DNA of 7,996 nucleotides from Altererythrobacter sp. (GTDB lineage Bacteria > Pseudomonadota > Alphaproteobacteria > Sphingomonadales > Sphingomonadaceae), in assembly GCA_024636575.1 (NCBI GenBank), contig JAGXGU010000004.1, positions 1 through 7,996 of the forward strand, given 5' to 3'. Of the stretch, positions 1 to 7,066 are shown piece after piece. How positions within the stretch are numbered: the first letter of the stretch is position 1; each line of letters begins with the position of its first letter. The translations under genes were made by a program, and so were the position numbers. The notes under the pieces were generated by a model that did not search any database, had not been told where the DNA came from, and saw only the letters and a program-made list of their open reading frames with translations.

Positions 1-755
1 CCGAATGTGTGGCCCAGATTGAGCAAGGCGCGTGCGCCGGTGGTTTCGCGTTCGTCCTGCGCCACGATCCGCGCCTTGGCGGTCACACTGCGGGCGACCG
101 CATGTTCGAGCAGCTTCTTGTCCCCGGAAATCACCGCAGGACCATTGGCTTCGCACCAGTCGAAGAAATCGGCGTCGCCAAGAATGCCGTATTTGATAAC
201 TTCAGCATAACCGGCCCGCATTTCGCGCGGGGGAAGTGTGCCGAGCGCGTCAAGGTCGGCGAGGACCAGCGAGGGCTGGTGAAACGCCCCGACCAGGTTC
301 TTGCCCGCCGGAGTATTGATCGCCGTCTTTCCTCCGACCGAGGAATCGACCTGCGCCAGTAATGTGGTCGGCAGTTGGATAAATCCGCAACCACGTTTCA
401 GGATGGAGGCGGCAAAGCCGGTCAGGTCGCCTACAACGCCGCCGCCCAGCGCAAGGATATGGTCGCCGCGTTCGATTTCTTCAGCCAGCAGCCAGTCGAC
501 TGTCTTGGCGAGCTCGCCCCAGCTTTTCGCCTGTTCCCCTGCGGGCAGGACATGCCAGCGCGCTTCGTATCCTGCCGCGCCCAGCGATGCCGCAACCGGG
601 GCCTGCCAATGCCGGGCAACGTTTTCATCGGTAATGATCGGCACGCGCTGTTTGCGCAGGAATGGCGCGCATTGCACGGCGATATCGGCCAGCAGACCAG
701 CCTCCACGCGCACTTCATAGGCGCGGCCTGCCAGTTCGACGGGAATTACAGCCAT
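1..755 (-). CDS. aroB: 3-dehydroquinate synthase AroB (3' part cut off by window edge)
   Basis: Converts DAHP to 3-dehydroquinate, the second step of the cytoplasmic shikimate pathway, using NAD+ and a divalent metal. The reading frame opens at ATG 755-753 and stays open for 251 codons to the left edge; the family is about 350-370 residues, so roughly 100-120 C-terminal residues are missing. Visible motifs are the NAD-binding glycine-rich GGGVVGDLTGF (residues 104-114), PTTLLAQVDSSVGGKTAIN (129-147) with the substrate-contacting lysine region, GKNLVGAFHQP (151-161), the metal-ligand glutamate in AGYAEVIKYG (E185), and the first histidine ligand in NLGHTF (H249) at the very edge. The second histidine ligand lies outside the window. 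The first ten bases overlap the end of aroK, so the two genes are almost certainly co-transcribed and translationally coupled. Identification is secure. Confidence 0.97.
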   Translation of the reverse strand, partial: MAVIPVELAGRAYEVRVEAGLLADIAVQCAPFLRKQRVPIITDENVARHWQAPVAASLGAAGYEARWHVLPAGEQAKSWGELAKTVDWLLAEEIERGDHILALGGGVVGDLTGFAASILKRGCGFIQLPTTLLAQVDSSVGGKTAINTPAGKNLVGAFHQPSLVLADLDALGTLPPREMRAGYAEVIKYGILGDADFFDWCEANGPAVISGDKKLLEHAVARSVTAKARIVAQDERETTGARALLNLGHTF

Positions 756-1354
756 CGGTCTATTGCCTCGATTATTGCCATGGCGGTGTCGTGATGCGGC
801 CCGTTCCGGCTGTTGATCCTGATTGGCGCCTGCCCATAGAACTCCTTGCGTTCCCGGTGCAGGCGGGAGAGGATTTCATGCGGATCGCCGCCGCGCAGCA
901 GTGGGCGGGTATTGCGCCGGCCGGTACGTTCGACCAGCGTGCCGATATCGCAATCGATCCATACCGCGATGGCCTGCGCCAGAATCAAGGCGCGGGTTTC
1001 ATCATTACAGAATGCGCCGCCGCCGGTGGCAATGACTCCGCCCTTGTTCCGGGCACTGTCTTCGATCAACCGCGCAAGGACCCGCCGTTCGCCGTCGCGG
1101 AAATATTCCTCCCCGAATTGTTCAAAGATTTCCGCGATAGACATCTGCGCGGCATCTTCGATTGCATCATCTGCATCATGGAATTCCGTCCCCAACATCC
1201 CTGCAAGCCGCCGGCCGACGGTAGATTTTCCGACACCCATCAGCCCCACCAGCACAATCGGCCGCCCGATCCGCGCAGCAATTGCGCGGGCCGCTGCGGC
1301 ATCGGGTCCCCTGGCCGGATCCGGCGGGGTCACAGGTTCATTATCCATGTGCAT
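746..1354 (-). CDS. aroK: Shikimate kinase AroK
   Basis: Phosphorylates shikimate to shikimate 3-phosphate with ATP in the cytoplasm, the fifth step of the shikimate pathway. Numbered from ATG 1354 (202 residues): Walker A GLMGVGKST (37-45), FHDADD with the Mg and shikimate aspartates (D60, D62), shikimate-binding FRDGE (R86), TGGGAF (111-113 glycines), the mobile lid ending in TRPLL (R150), and a C-terminal RKEFY region (R169) that matches the second shikimate arginine. All expected active-site residues are present. Start choice is uncertain: GTG at 1402 gives 218 residues, ATG 1354 gives 202 and ATG 1348 gives 200. I chose 1354 because an AGGCGA sequence lies 7 bases upstream, while the GTG has no recognisable ribosome binding site. 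About 30 residues, rich in Pro and Ala, precede the kinase core, more than in minimal AroK proteins. The stop overlaps the aroB start by 10 bases. Confidence 0.95.
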   Translation of the reverse strand: MHMDNEPVTPPDPARGPDAAAARAIAARIGRPIVLVGLMGVGKSTVGRRLAGMLGTEFHDADDAIEDAAQMSIAEIFEQFGEEYFRDGERRVLARLIEDSARNKGGVIATGGGAFCNDETRALILAQAIAVWIDCDIGTLVERTGRRNTRPLLRGGDPHEILSRLHRERKEFYGQAPIRINSRNGPHHDTAMAIIEAIDRWL

Positions 1355-1425
1355 TGCCGCTTCGCCTATAGATGCGCTAGGCGGGGCGCAACTATGGTTC
1401 ACATTTGGCGCAGACAGATTTCATC
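1355..1425. promoter_or_regulatory. Divergent intergenic region aroK / 52-residue membrane protein gene
   Basis: These 71 bases separate aroK (leftward) from the plus-strand unit beginning at 1426, so promoters for both directions should lie here or just inside aroK's possible 5' extension. I see no convincing -35/-10 pair on either strand and no clear operator palindrome. If aroK starts at GTG 1402 the gap shrinks to 23 bases. The call rests on gene arrangement only. Confidence 0.3.
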
Positions 1426-1584
1426 ATGTTCTCTAAACGCATTCTGGTTCTGATTATCGCATTTATTGCTTTGGTGCTGGCCTACGCCTGGATCGACGGC
1501 GGGGAAGAATCCTTGCGTCCGATTGCCCAGCCCGTAACAGCACCCTTGGAACAACACGCCAGAATGCCGGAGCCTGCCAGATGA
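1426..1584 (+). CDS. Small single-pass membrane protein, 52 residues, function unknown
   Basis: ATG 1426 to TGA 1582-1584 encodes 52 residues. A short basic N-terminus (MFSKR) is followed by a strongly hydrophobic segment (about residues 6-22, rich in Ile, Leu, Val and Ala) and then an acidic patch (D24, E27, E28) and a proline-containing polar tail to residue 52. By the positive-inside rule this predicts N-in, C-out topology with about 30 residues in the periplasm. There is no lipobox and no clear signal-peptidase site, so it is more likely a membrane anchor than a secreted peptide. Its stop overlaps the next start in an ATGA (1581-1584), which implies translational coupling to the 621-residue exported protein. 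The ribosome binding site is weak. I do not recognise the family. The frame-matched overlap and the plausible protein composition argue that the gene is real. Confidence 0.65.
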   Translation: MFSKRILVLIIAFIALVLAYAWIDGGEESLRPIAQPVTAPLEQHARMPEPAR

Positions 1585-3446
1585 GCGCAAATAGAGACAA
1601 AACCGGCAAAACCCCGCTCCGGCGCGCGCTGCTTGCTGGTTCGGCTGCGTTGGTGCTGTGCTCGACCCTGGTGGTTGCGCAGGATGCGCCGACGTCCCTG
1701 TTACCCCCCGGCTTCGATGATCCTGCCCCCGCGCCAACCCCCCGGCCAAGTGCATCGGCGCGGCCGACCCCGGCACCCACCGCTGGCGGAACGCCGGTGG
1801 TGCAGCCGCTGCCATCCGCCGGCTCGGCTCCTTCTGCCGACGCGCCGATCAGCGTCCCTGACGGACTGCCATCGCTCAGCGAATTGGAATCGATGGATCC
1901 GGATGAACTGGATGAATTGCTAGGTTTGAAGCCGAAATACGATATCCCTCCCGCTGCGCGCCGTTCAATGTCGCGGGTGGGGATATTGGCTGCTTCCGAG
2001 GGCGGTCTGCCGCCGATGTCGCTGGCGAACCAGCCTGCATCGATCATCCGGGCGGCTTTGGCAGGCACCAAAGGTCCGCTGGTTTCGCGCTGGGGCCACA
2101 TCATGCTCCGCCGTGCGCTGGCAAGCCGCCTGGCTGCGCCGGTGGGGATGAATCCGGTCGAATTCGCCGCCTTGCGCGCCGATGTCCTCAACCGGATGGG
2201 CGAATATTCCGCAGCACGCGTGCTGGTGCAGGATGTCGATACCAGCAATTGGGACAAACGCCTGACCAACGCGGCGCTGACTGCCTATATCGGGACCGGC
2301 GATGTGGTCGGCGCATGCCCGGCGGTGAAACTGCAGGGCGGTGCGCGCGATGATCCGCAATGGCAGATGCTCCAGTCGATCTGCGATGCCTATTCCGGAC
2401 AGGATGTGCGCGCAAATTCGCAGCTGAACCGCGCCCTGTCACGCCAGATTGCACCAGCAATCGATGTCCTTCTGGCGCAAAGATATGCCGGTGCCGCCGG
2501 GCGCGGCCGCCGTGCAATTACTTTGGAGTGGGAAGGTGTGAATGAACTGACCCCATGGCGGTTCGCGCTGGCGACTGCGGTGGGCGCCGAAATGCCGGCC
2601 AGTTTGTTGGACAATGCGGGTGCCTATTACGAACGCGTTTCGGCGGTTGCCCCGATGCTGGCCCTGCCGCAGCGGGCGTCGGGTGCGGGCCGCGCGGCGA
2701 GCGAGGGCATTCTTTCATCGGCCGCAATGGTCGATCTGTATTCCCAGATCTACGCAGTCGAGGAAATCGAAGGTTCCCCGGCCCAAATCGCAGCGCTGCT
2801 GCAGACAGCCTATGTCGGGGCAGACCCGCAAGCGCGCCTTGCCGCGATGAAAAATATCTGGAACGGCGATGGCCTGCGGGGATATGGCGGGCTGGTGCTG
2901 ACGGCCTATGCCGCCGCGCGGATGCCGGTCAGTTCCGAATTCGAAGCGGATACGGGGCAATTGATCGCGTCCATGCTGGCAGCCGGATTGGACCGCAACG
3001 CGCTGCGCTGGGCATCGGTGGTGGAAGATGGCAGCCAGGGCTGGGCGCTGTTGGCGCTGGCCGGGGATGCGCGCGGTGACGCGGTCAGTTCAAATTCGCT
3101 CGATCAGTTTTTGGACGATGATCCCAGTGCGGAACAGCGCAAGTCGAAATTCCTGCTGGCCGGATTGGCCGGTCTCGGGCGGGTGGAACAATCCGCAATC
3201 AACAATTTTTCCAGCCGGCTGGAAATCGATCTTGGCCGCCAATCGAAATGGAGCCGTTTGATCGACAAGGCAGCCGAGGTGCGCAACCCCGCACTGGTGG
3301 CTTATCTTGCGGGCGTGGGGATGCAGGGCGAAGGATGGGACAGGATGACCGCGCTGCACCTGTATCACATCGTATCCGCGCTGAACCGGGTTGGCATGTC
3401 CGCCGAGGCGCGGATGATCGCGGCGGAGGCTGTTGCGCGCGGGTGA
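1581..3446 (+). CDS. Exported helical protein with proline-rich linker, 621 residues, function unknown
   Basis: I do not recognise a named family. The N-terminus looks like a Sec signal peptide: basic n-region (R14-R15), hydrophobic core about residues 16-32, likely cleavage after VVA at residue 33. A low-complexity linker rich in Pro, Ala, Ser and Thr follows (about 37-95), then an acidic ESMDPDELDELLG segment (about 103-115), then some 500 residues rich in Ala, Leu, Gly and Arg that read as mostly alpha-helical, possibly a TPR-like or other helical-repeat solenoid. Pairs such as ALRADVLNRMGEYSAARVL near residues 197-215 resemble TPR helices, but this is an inference. No catalytic motif is visible. 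The ATG at 1581 has CGGAG 8 bases upstream and overlaps the 52-residue membrane protein gene by four bases; xerD starts 27 bases after its stop. A periplasmic or envelope scaffold role would fit the layout but is not shown. Confidence 0.85.
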   Translation: MSANRDKTGKTPLRRALLAGSAALVLCSTLVVAQDAPTSLLPPGFDDPAPAPTPRPSASARPTPAPTAGGTPVVQPLPSAGSAPSADAPISVPDGLPSLSELESMDPDELDELLGLKPKYDIPPAARRSMSRVGILAASEGGLPPMSLANQPASIIRAALAGTKGPLVSRWGHIMLRRALASRLAAPVGMNPVEFAALRADVLNRMGEYSAARVLVQDVDTSNWDKRLTNAALTAYIGTGDVVGACPAVKLQGGARDDPQWQMLQSICDAYSGQDVRANSQLNRALSRQIAPAIDVLLAQRYAGAAGRGRRAITLEWEGVNELTPWRFALATAVGAEMPASLLDNAGAYYERVSAVAPMLALPQRASGAGRAASEGILSSAAMVDLYSQIYAVEEIEGSPAQIAALLQTAYVGADPQARLAAMKNIWNGDGLRGYGGLVLTAYAAARMPVSSEFEADTGQLIASMLAAGLDRNALRWASVVEDGSQGWALLALAGDARGDAVSSNSLDQFLDDDPSAEQRKSKFLLAGLAGLGRVEQSAINNFSSRLEIDLGRQSKWSRLIDKAAEVRNPALVAYLAGVGMQGEGWDRMTALHLYHIVSALNRVGMSAEARMIAAEAVARG

Positions 3447-3456
3447 TCCGGGCCGG

Positions 3457-3464
3457 GGAAAGGA
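3457..3464 (+). promoter_or_regulatory. Ribosome binding site of xerD
   Basis: GGAAAGGA lies 9 bases before ATG 3474. It decides the start between that ATG and an out-of-frame ATG at 3464-3466, which hits a stop after a few codons. Confidence 0.55.
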
Positions 3465-3473
3465 TGCACTGCC

Positions 3474-4391
3474 ATGCCTGCTGACGCCATCACCGCCCCC
3501 ATCGAAAGCTTTCTCGCAATGCTGGCAGCCGAACGCGGAGCTGCAGCCAACACCCTGCTTGCCTATCGGCGCGACCTGGAAGGGGCGGAGCAGTTGATCG
3601 GCAATCTGTCCGATGCCGATGGTTCCGATCTGGCGAAACTGGGTACGGCATGGTCCGATCTGGCGCCTTCCAGCCTCGCGCGAAAAGCATCGGCATTGCG
3701 GCAGTTTTACGGGTTTCTGGTGGATGAAGGTCTGCGCGCGGACGACCCGTCATCCTCTCTGCCGCGCCCTGCAGCCCGCAGACCGCTGCCGAAAATTCTC
3801 TCGCACGATCAGATTTCGGTCCTGTTCAAGCGTGCGGAAATGGAGGCGTCTGCCGGCAAACCGGCGGCGGTTCGATTGCTGGCACTGCTCGAGATGCTGT
3901 ATGGATCAGGCCTGCGCGCGACCGAGCTGGTATCCCTGCCGCTGTCCGCCATTCCGCGCGATGCGCCGTTTCTGACCGTAACGGGCAAGGGGGGGCAGGC
4001 CCGGATGGTCCCGGTAAGCAAGCGGGCCAGAACTGCGCTGGCGGATTGGTCATTGCTGCGGGCATCTGCGGCGCGGCCGGGCAACAAATTCCTGTTCCCT
4101 TCGCGTGACAAGCATCTTTCACGCATCCGCTTGTTCCAGATGCTCAAGGAACTGGCAGCGCGGGCCGATTTGCCACCGGAAAAGATCAGCCCGCACGTGC
4201 TGCGCCATGCCTTTGCCACCCATCTGTTGGAAGGCGGCGCGGATTTGCGGGTGCTCCAGACCCTGCTCGGCCACGCCGACATCGCGACCACGCAGATATA
4301 TACCCATGTGGATAGCGCCAGGCTGGTCGCGCTGGTCAATGAAAGGCATCCGCTCGCGCGCAGGCCGGATAATGCCGCGCCTGCAGGATAA
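3474..4391 (+). CDS. xerD: Tyrosine recombinase, XerD type
   Basis: A cytoplasmic DNA strand-exchange enzyme of 305 residues. XerD acts with XerC at the dif site to resolve chromosome dimers at division under FtsK control. The N-terminal SAM-like core-binding domain covers about residues 6-90 and the catalytic domain about 105-295. The complete tyrosine-recombinase active site is present: R148 in LYGSGLRATELVSL, K172 in TGKGGQARMVPV, H241 and R244 in SPHVLRHAFATHLLEGGADL, H267 in LLGHADIATTQ, and nucleophile Y276 in QIYTHV. The SPHVLRHAFATHLL and GADLRV wording matches XerD better than XerC, which usually has PHKLRHSFATH. XerC remains possible because the two are close. The gene sits between the 621-residue exported protein and accA, an order I associate with alphaproteobacterial chromosomes, so a housekeeping Xer enzyme is far more likely than a phage integrase. 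Confidence 0.92.
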   Translation: MPADAITAPIESFLAMLAAERGAAANTLLAYRRDLEGAEQLIGNLSDADGSDLAKLGTAWSDLAPSSLARKASALRQFYGFLVDEGLRADDPSSSLPRPAARRPLPKILSHDQISVLFKRAEMEASAGKPAAVRLLALLEMLYGSGLRATELVSLPLSAIPRDAPFLTVTGKGGQARMVPVSKRARTALADWSLLRASAARPGNKFLFPSRDKHLSRIRLFQMLKELAARADLPPEKISPHVLRHAFATHLLEGGADLRVLQTLLGHADIATTQIYTHVDSARLVALVNERHPLARRPDNAAPAG

Positions 4392-4443
4392 AACGCATTC
4401 CCGCCCCCTTGCCGAGTGCGCCGATCAGGACTAGCGCGGGGCA

Positions 4444-5391
4444 ATGATTTCATACCTCGAATTTGAAAAGCCAGTCGCCCAGCTAGAAGCCCGTATCGCA
4501 GAATTGCGTCTCGCGGGTGAAGGTGACGATGTCGATATTTCCGCAGAATTGCGCCGGTTGGAAACGAAAAGCGCTGCCTTGGTGGAAAGCACCTATGCCG
4601 CGCTGACGCCGTGGCAGAAAACACAGGTTGCGCGCCATCCAAACCGTCCGCATTTTCGGGACTTTGTCCAACATGCGTTCGACGAATTCGTGCCCCTTGG
4701 CGGGGACCGGCTGTATGGAGAGGATGAAGCGATATTGGGCGGCTTTGCCAGTATCGGCGGGCGGCGCGTAATGCTGATCGGGCATGAAAAGGGCCACGAT
4801 ACGCAGTCCCGCATCCGGCATAATTTCGGGATGGGCAAGCCGGAGGGTTATCGCAAGGCGATCCGCCTGATGGAACTGGCGGGCCGGTTCGGCCTGCCGG
4901 TGGTAACATTGGTCGATACTTCCGGGGCGTTCCCCGGGGTGGAGGCAGAAGAACGCGGCCAGGCGGAAGCCATCGCCCGTTCAACCGAAGCCTGCCTGGC
5001 TTTGCCGGTGCCGATGGTGGCGACGATCGTGGGTGAGGGCGGTTCCGGCGGCGCAGTCGCGCTCGCCAGTGCGGAACGCGTGTTGATGTTCGAACATGCG
5101 GTCTATTCGGTGATTTCGCCCGAAGGTTGCGCCTCGATCCTGTGGCGCACTGCGGAAAAGGCGCCCGATGCCGCCGAAGCCATGAAAGTCACCGCGCAAC
5201 AATTGCTCCAGATGAAAATCATCGACCGCATCGTTGCCGAACCCAAGGGCGGGGCGCATCGTGATCCATCGGGTGCGGCAGAGGCGCTGGGCCGGGTGAT
5301 CGGGGAGGAGCTGGATGCGCTGTCCGGCAAGTCCTCCGCCCAGCTGCGCCAACAGCGCGAAGAACGCTATTTGCAGATCGGTTCACTCTAA
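4444..5391 (+). CDS. accA: Acetyl-CoA carboxylase carboxyltransferase subunit alpha
   Basis: The alpha half of the carboxyltransferase, which with AccD moves CO2 from carboxybiotin on AccB to acetyl-CoA to make malonyl-CoA for fatty-acid synthesis in the cytoplasm. Length is 315 residues, close to the roughly 319 of E. coli AccA. It begins with the typical YLEFEKPVAQLEARIAELR helix (4-22), then the crotonase-fold core: IGHEKGHDT (112-120), the FGMGKPEGYRKA region (128-139), TLVDTSGAFPGVEAEERGQ (155-173), the oxyanion-hole glycine stretch GEGGSGGA (197-204) and SPEGCASILW (225-234), ending with LRQQREERYLQIGSL. No residue looks missing. The start is 52 bases after xerD with CAGGA about 13 bases upstream, so it may be read from the same transcript. 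The partner accD, accB and accC genes are not in the window. Confidence 0.97.
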   Translation: MISYLEFEKPVAQLEARIAELRLAGEGDDVDISAELRRLETKSAALVESTYAALTPWQKTQVARHPNRPHFRDFVQHAFDEFVPLGGDRLYGEDEAILGGFASIGGRRVMLIGHEKGHDTQSRIRHNFGMGKPEGYRKAIRLMELAGRFGLPVVTLVDTSGAFPGVEAEERGQAEAIARSTEACLALPVPMVATIVGEGGSGGAVALASAERVLMFEHAVYSVISPEGCASILWRTAEKAPDAAEAMKVTAQQLLQMKIIDRIVAEPKGGAHRDPSGAAEALGRVIGEELDALSGKSSAQLRQQREERYLQIGSL

Positions 5392-5475
5392 GGCTGGAAC
5401 AAACCTGCGACCTCGGCAGTTTTGGTATTGATCACAGACGGTAGCAGGCATTCGATCCTGCGCCGTTTACATTCC

Positions 5476-5482
5476 TGGAGGA
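5476..5482 (+). promoter_or_regulatory. Strong ribosome binding site of the M48 protease gene
   Basis: TGGAGGA is a near-perfect match to the anti-Shine-Dalgarno sequence and lies 9 bases before ATG 5492. It fixes the start that also gives a clean lipoprotein signal peptide. It is the strongest ribosome binding site in the window. Confidence 0.7.
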
Positions 5483-5491
5483 ATTTTCGAC

Positions 5492-6961
5492 ATGCCAAAT
5501 TTCAAGAAAGCCGCGTTACTCACCACGGCGATTGCGTCGCTCTCGCTGACCGGCTGCACCGCTATGGGCGGCGGCGCGATACCCGGTGCCACTGCGCCGA
5601 TCACCACCAGCGAAGCCCAGCAGGGTGCCGAGGGACATCCGCAGTTGCTGGCTGAATTTGGCGGCACCTACCAGGGACCGCAATCCGCCTATGTCGAACA
5701 GGTCGGCAAAAACATCGCCGTCCAGTCCGGACTGGGCAATGCGCGGGAAAGTTTCACCGTTTCGCTGCTCAACAGTTCGGTCAACAACGCTTTCGCAATT
5801 CCAGGCGGCTATATTTATGCAACCCGCCAGCTGGTTGGCTTGATGAATAATGAAGCCGAACTGGCCGGTGTGCTGGGTCACGAGGTTGGCCATGTTGCCG
5901 CCCGCCATTCGCAGCGCCGCCAGTCTGCCGCGCAGCAGAACACCTTGCTCGGCGCGGCGGGTGCCATTCTTTCGGGCATTTTGCTGGGTGACAGCGGTAT
6001 CGGCAATACGATTTCCAAGGGCTTTCTGCAGGGTTCCCAGCTATTGACCCTGAAGTTTTCGCGCAGCCAGGAATTGGAAGCGGATGACCTTGGCATTCAA
6101 TATCTGAATAAAGCCGGCTATGATCCGCGGGCCATGGCGACGGTGCTGCAAAGCCTGGCATCGCAAAATGCCCTCGATTCCTCGCTCCATGGGAACAATG
6201 CGACCGTTCCTGAATGGGCATCGACCCACCCCGATCCGGCCAGCCGGGTGCAATCCGCCTTTGCCAAGGCAGGCGCAGCATCCGGAACGACCAACCGCGA
6301 TACTTTCCTGACCCGGATCGATGGGATGATGTATGGTGATGATCCGGCGCAAGGCGTGATCGAAGGCCGCCAGTTCCTGCATCCGATATTCCGCCTGGCG
6401 TTTACCGCGCCGACCGGTTTCTACATGGTGAACGGTTCCCGGGCGGTGTCGATCAACGGCGAAAGCGGCCGGGCACAGCTTTCTACGGCGCAGTATAATG
6501 GCAATCTCGACACCTATGTACGTTCCGTGTTCACCGCGATCGGTGGTTCGCAGCAGAGCCTCGCCCCGTCGAATATGCAGCGCACCACTGTGAACGGAAT
6601 TCCCGCAACATTCGGCACCGCCCGGGTCAATAATGGCAACAGCCAGGTTGATGTGACGGTGTTCGCGTATGAATTTTCGAACAATCAGGCATTCCATTTC
6701 GTAACCATCGCCCCCGCCGGGCAATCGGCCACGTTCAACCCGATGTTCAGTTCGATGCGGAGAATTACCAGCGCAGAAGCCGCTGCGATTATACCGCGCA
6801 AGATTGATGTGGTGACAGTCGGACGCGGCGATACCGTGCGCACTTTGGCGAACCGAATGGCGTATACCGCCGCGCAGGAACAGCGGTTCCGGGTGCTCAA
6901 CGGGCTGAGTTCAACCGATACGGTGCTGCCAGGGCAGAAGGTGAAGCTGGTCGTCAAATAG
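5492..6961 (+). CDS. M48-family zinc metalloprotease lipoprotein with LysM-like C-terminus
   Basis: A probable envelope protease of 489 residues. The N-terminus is a lipoprotein signal peptide: basic MPNFKK, hydrophobic core, lipobox LTGC with the lipidated cysteine at C22, so the mature protein should be membrane-anchored on the periplasmic side. The M48 catalytic domain covers about 45-270: zinc-binding HEVGH (H130, E131, H134), a hydrophobic glycine-rich stretch (151-171), the third-ligand ExxxD motif in SQELEADDLG (E194-D198), and the conserved THPDPASR (245-252). A beta-rich domain follows (about 285-425). The last 50 residues, including VTVGRGDTVRTLANRM and VLNGLSSTDTVLPGQKVKL, resemble a LysM-type module that could bind peptidoglycan. 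The catalytic part is related to BepA/LoiP-type proteases that handle misassembled outer-membrane proteins; the exact substrate is unknown. The gene lies 100 bases after accA and may have its own promoter, but I see none clearly. A terminator follows. Confidence 0.92.
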   Translation: MPNFKKAALLTTAIASLSLTGCTAMGGGAIPGATAPITTSEAQQGAEGHPQLLAEFGGTYQGPQSAYVEQVGKNIAVQSGLGNARESFTVSLLNSSVNNAFAIPGGYIYATRQLVGLMNNEAELAGVLGHEVGHVAARHSQRRQSAAQQNTLLGAAGAILSGILLGDSGIGNTISKGFLQGSQLLTLKFSRSQELEADDLGIQYLNKAGYDPRAMATVLQSLASQNALDSSLHGNNATVPEWASTHPDPASRVQSAFAKAGAASGTTNRDTFLTRIDGMMYGDDPAQGVIEGRQFLHPIFRLAFTAPTGFYMVNGSRAVSINGESGRAQLSTAQYNGNLDTYVRSVFTAIGGSQQSLAPSNMQRTTVNGIPATFGTARVNNGNSQVDVTVFAYEFSNNQAFHFVTIAPAGQSATFNPMFSSMRRITSAEAAAIIPRKIDVVTVGRGDTVRTLANRMAYTAAQEQRFRVLNGLSSTDTVLPGQKVKLVVK

Positions 6962-7012
6962 GACCGGCCTGATCTCTGTTTCGAATTGCACGATTAACTT
7001 GCGCATATAGAA

Positions 7013-7047
7013 AGACGGCGGGGATTGCTCCCCGCCGTCTATTTTTT
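7013..7047 (+). terminator. Rho-independent terminator after the M48 protease gene
   Basis: A perfect 11-bp stem (AGACGGCGGGG at 7013-7023 pairing with 7030-7040) closes a 6-base loop ATTGCT and is followed by A and six T on the plus strand (7042-7047). It ends transcription from the protease gene. It lies 20 bases beyond the stop of the convergent pilin gene, so it may also stop minus-strand transcripts, although the minus-strand trailer (TTTCTATATG) is a weaker T tract. Confidence 0.88.
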
Positions 7048-7066
7048 CGGAATTGAATGAAGTAGC

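Noticed and set aside
662..1453. Plus-strand open frame (263 codons) opposite aroB and aroK
   Set aside because: It is antisense to secure aroK and runs through the divergent intergenic region; its composition is rich in Arg, Pro and Cys with no recognisable domain.
1463..2269. Minus-strand open frame (268 codons) opposite the 621-residue gene
   Set aside because: The Ser/Gly/Arg-rich translation is the complement of the proline-rich linker. The plus-strand gene has a signal peptide, a ribosome binding site and an ATGA junction.
3474..4391. Reading the tyrosine recombinase as a phage or island integrase
   Set aside because: Its motif wording and spacing are those of housekeeping XerD, and it has no neighbouring tRNA, attachment repeats or phage genes.
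3809..4984. Long open frame on the minus strand (391 codons) across xerD and accA
   Set aside because: It is antisense to two secure genes with complete active sites, crosses their intergenic gap, and its translation is rich in Arg, Pro and Ser with no motif, as expected of a GC-rich shadow frame.
5399..5424. Possible weak terminator after accA
   Set aside because: CTGC/GCAG with flanking A and T pairs forms only a 4-bp core plus three A-T pairs across a bulge, followed by a short T run; too weak to call.
5444..5461. Small inverted repeat GCAGG/CCTGC upstream of the M48 protease gene
   Set aside because: A 5-bp stem with an 8-base loop is expected by chance in GC-rich DNA; it has no T tract and no known operator match.
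6041..6724. Minus-strand open frame (227 codons) opposite the M48 protease gene
   Set aside because: It lies fully within a well-supported gene, shows no motif, and has no promoter or ribosome binding site of note.
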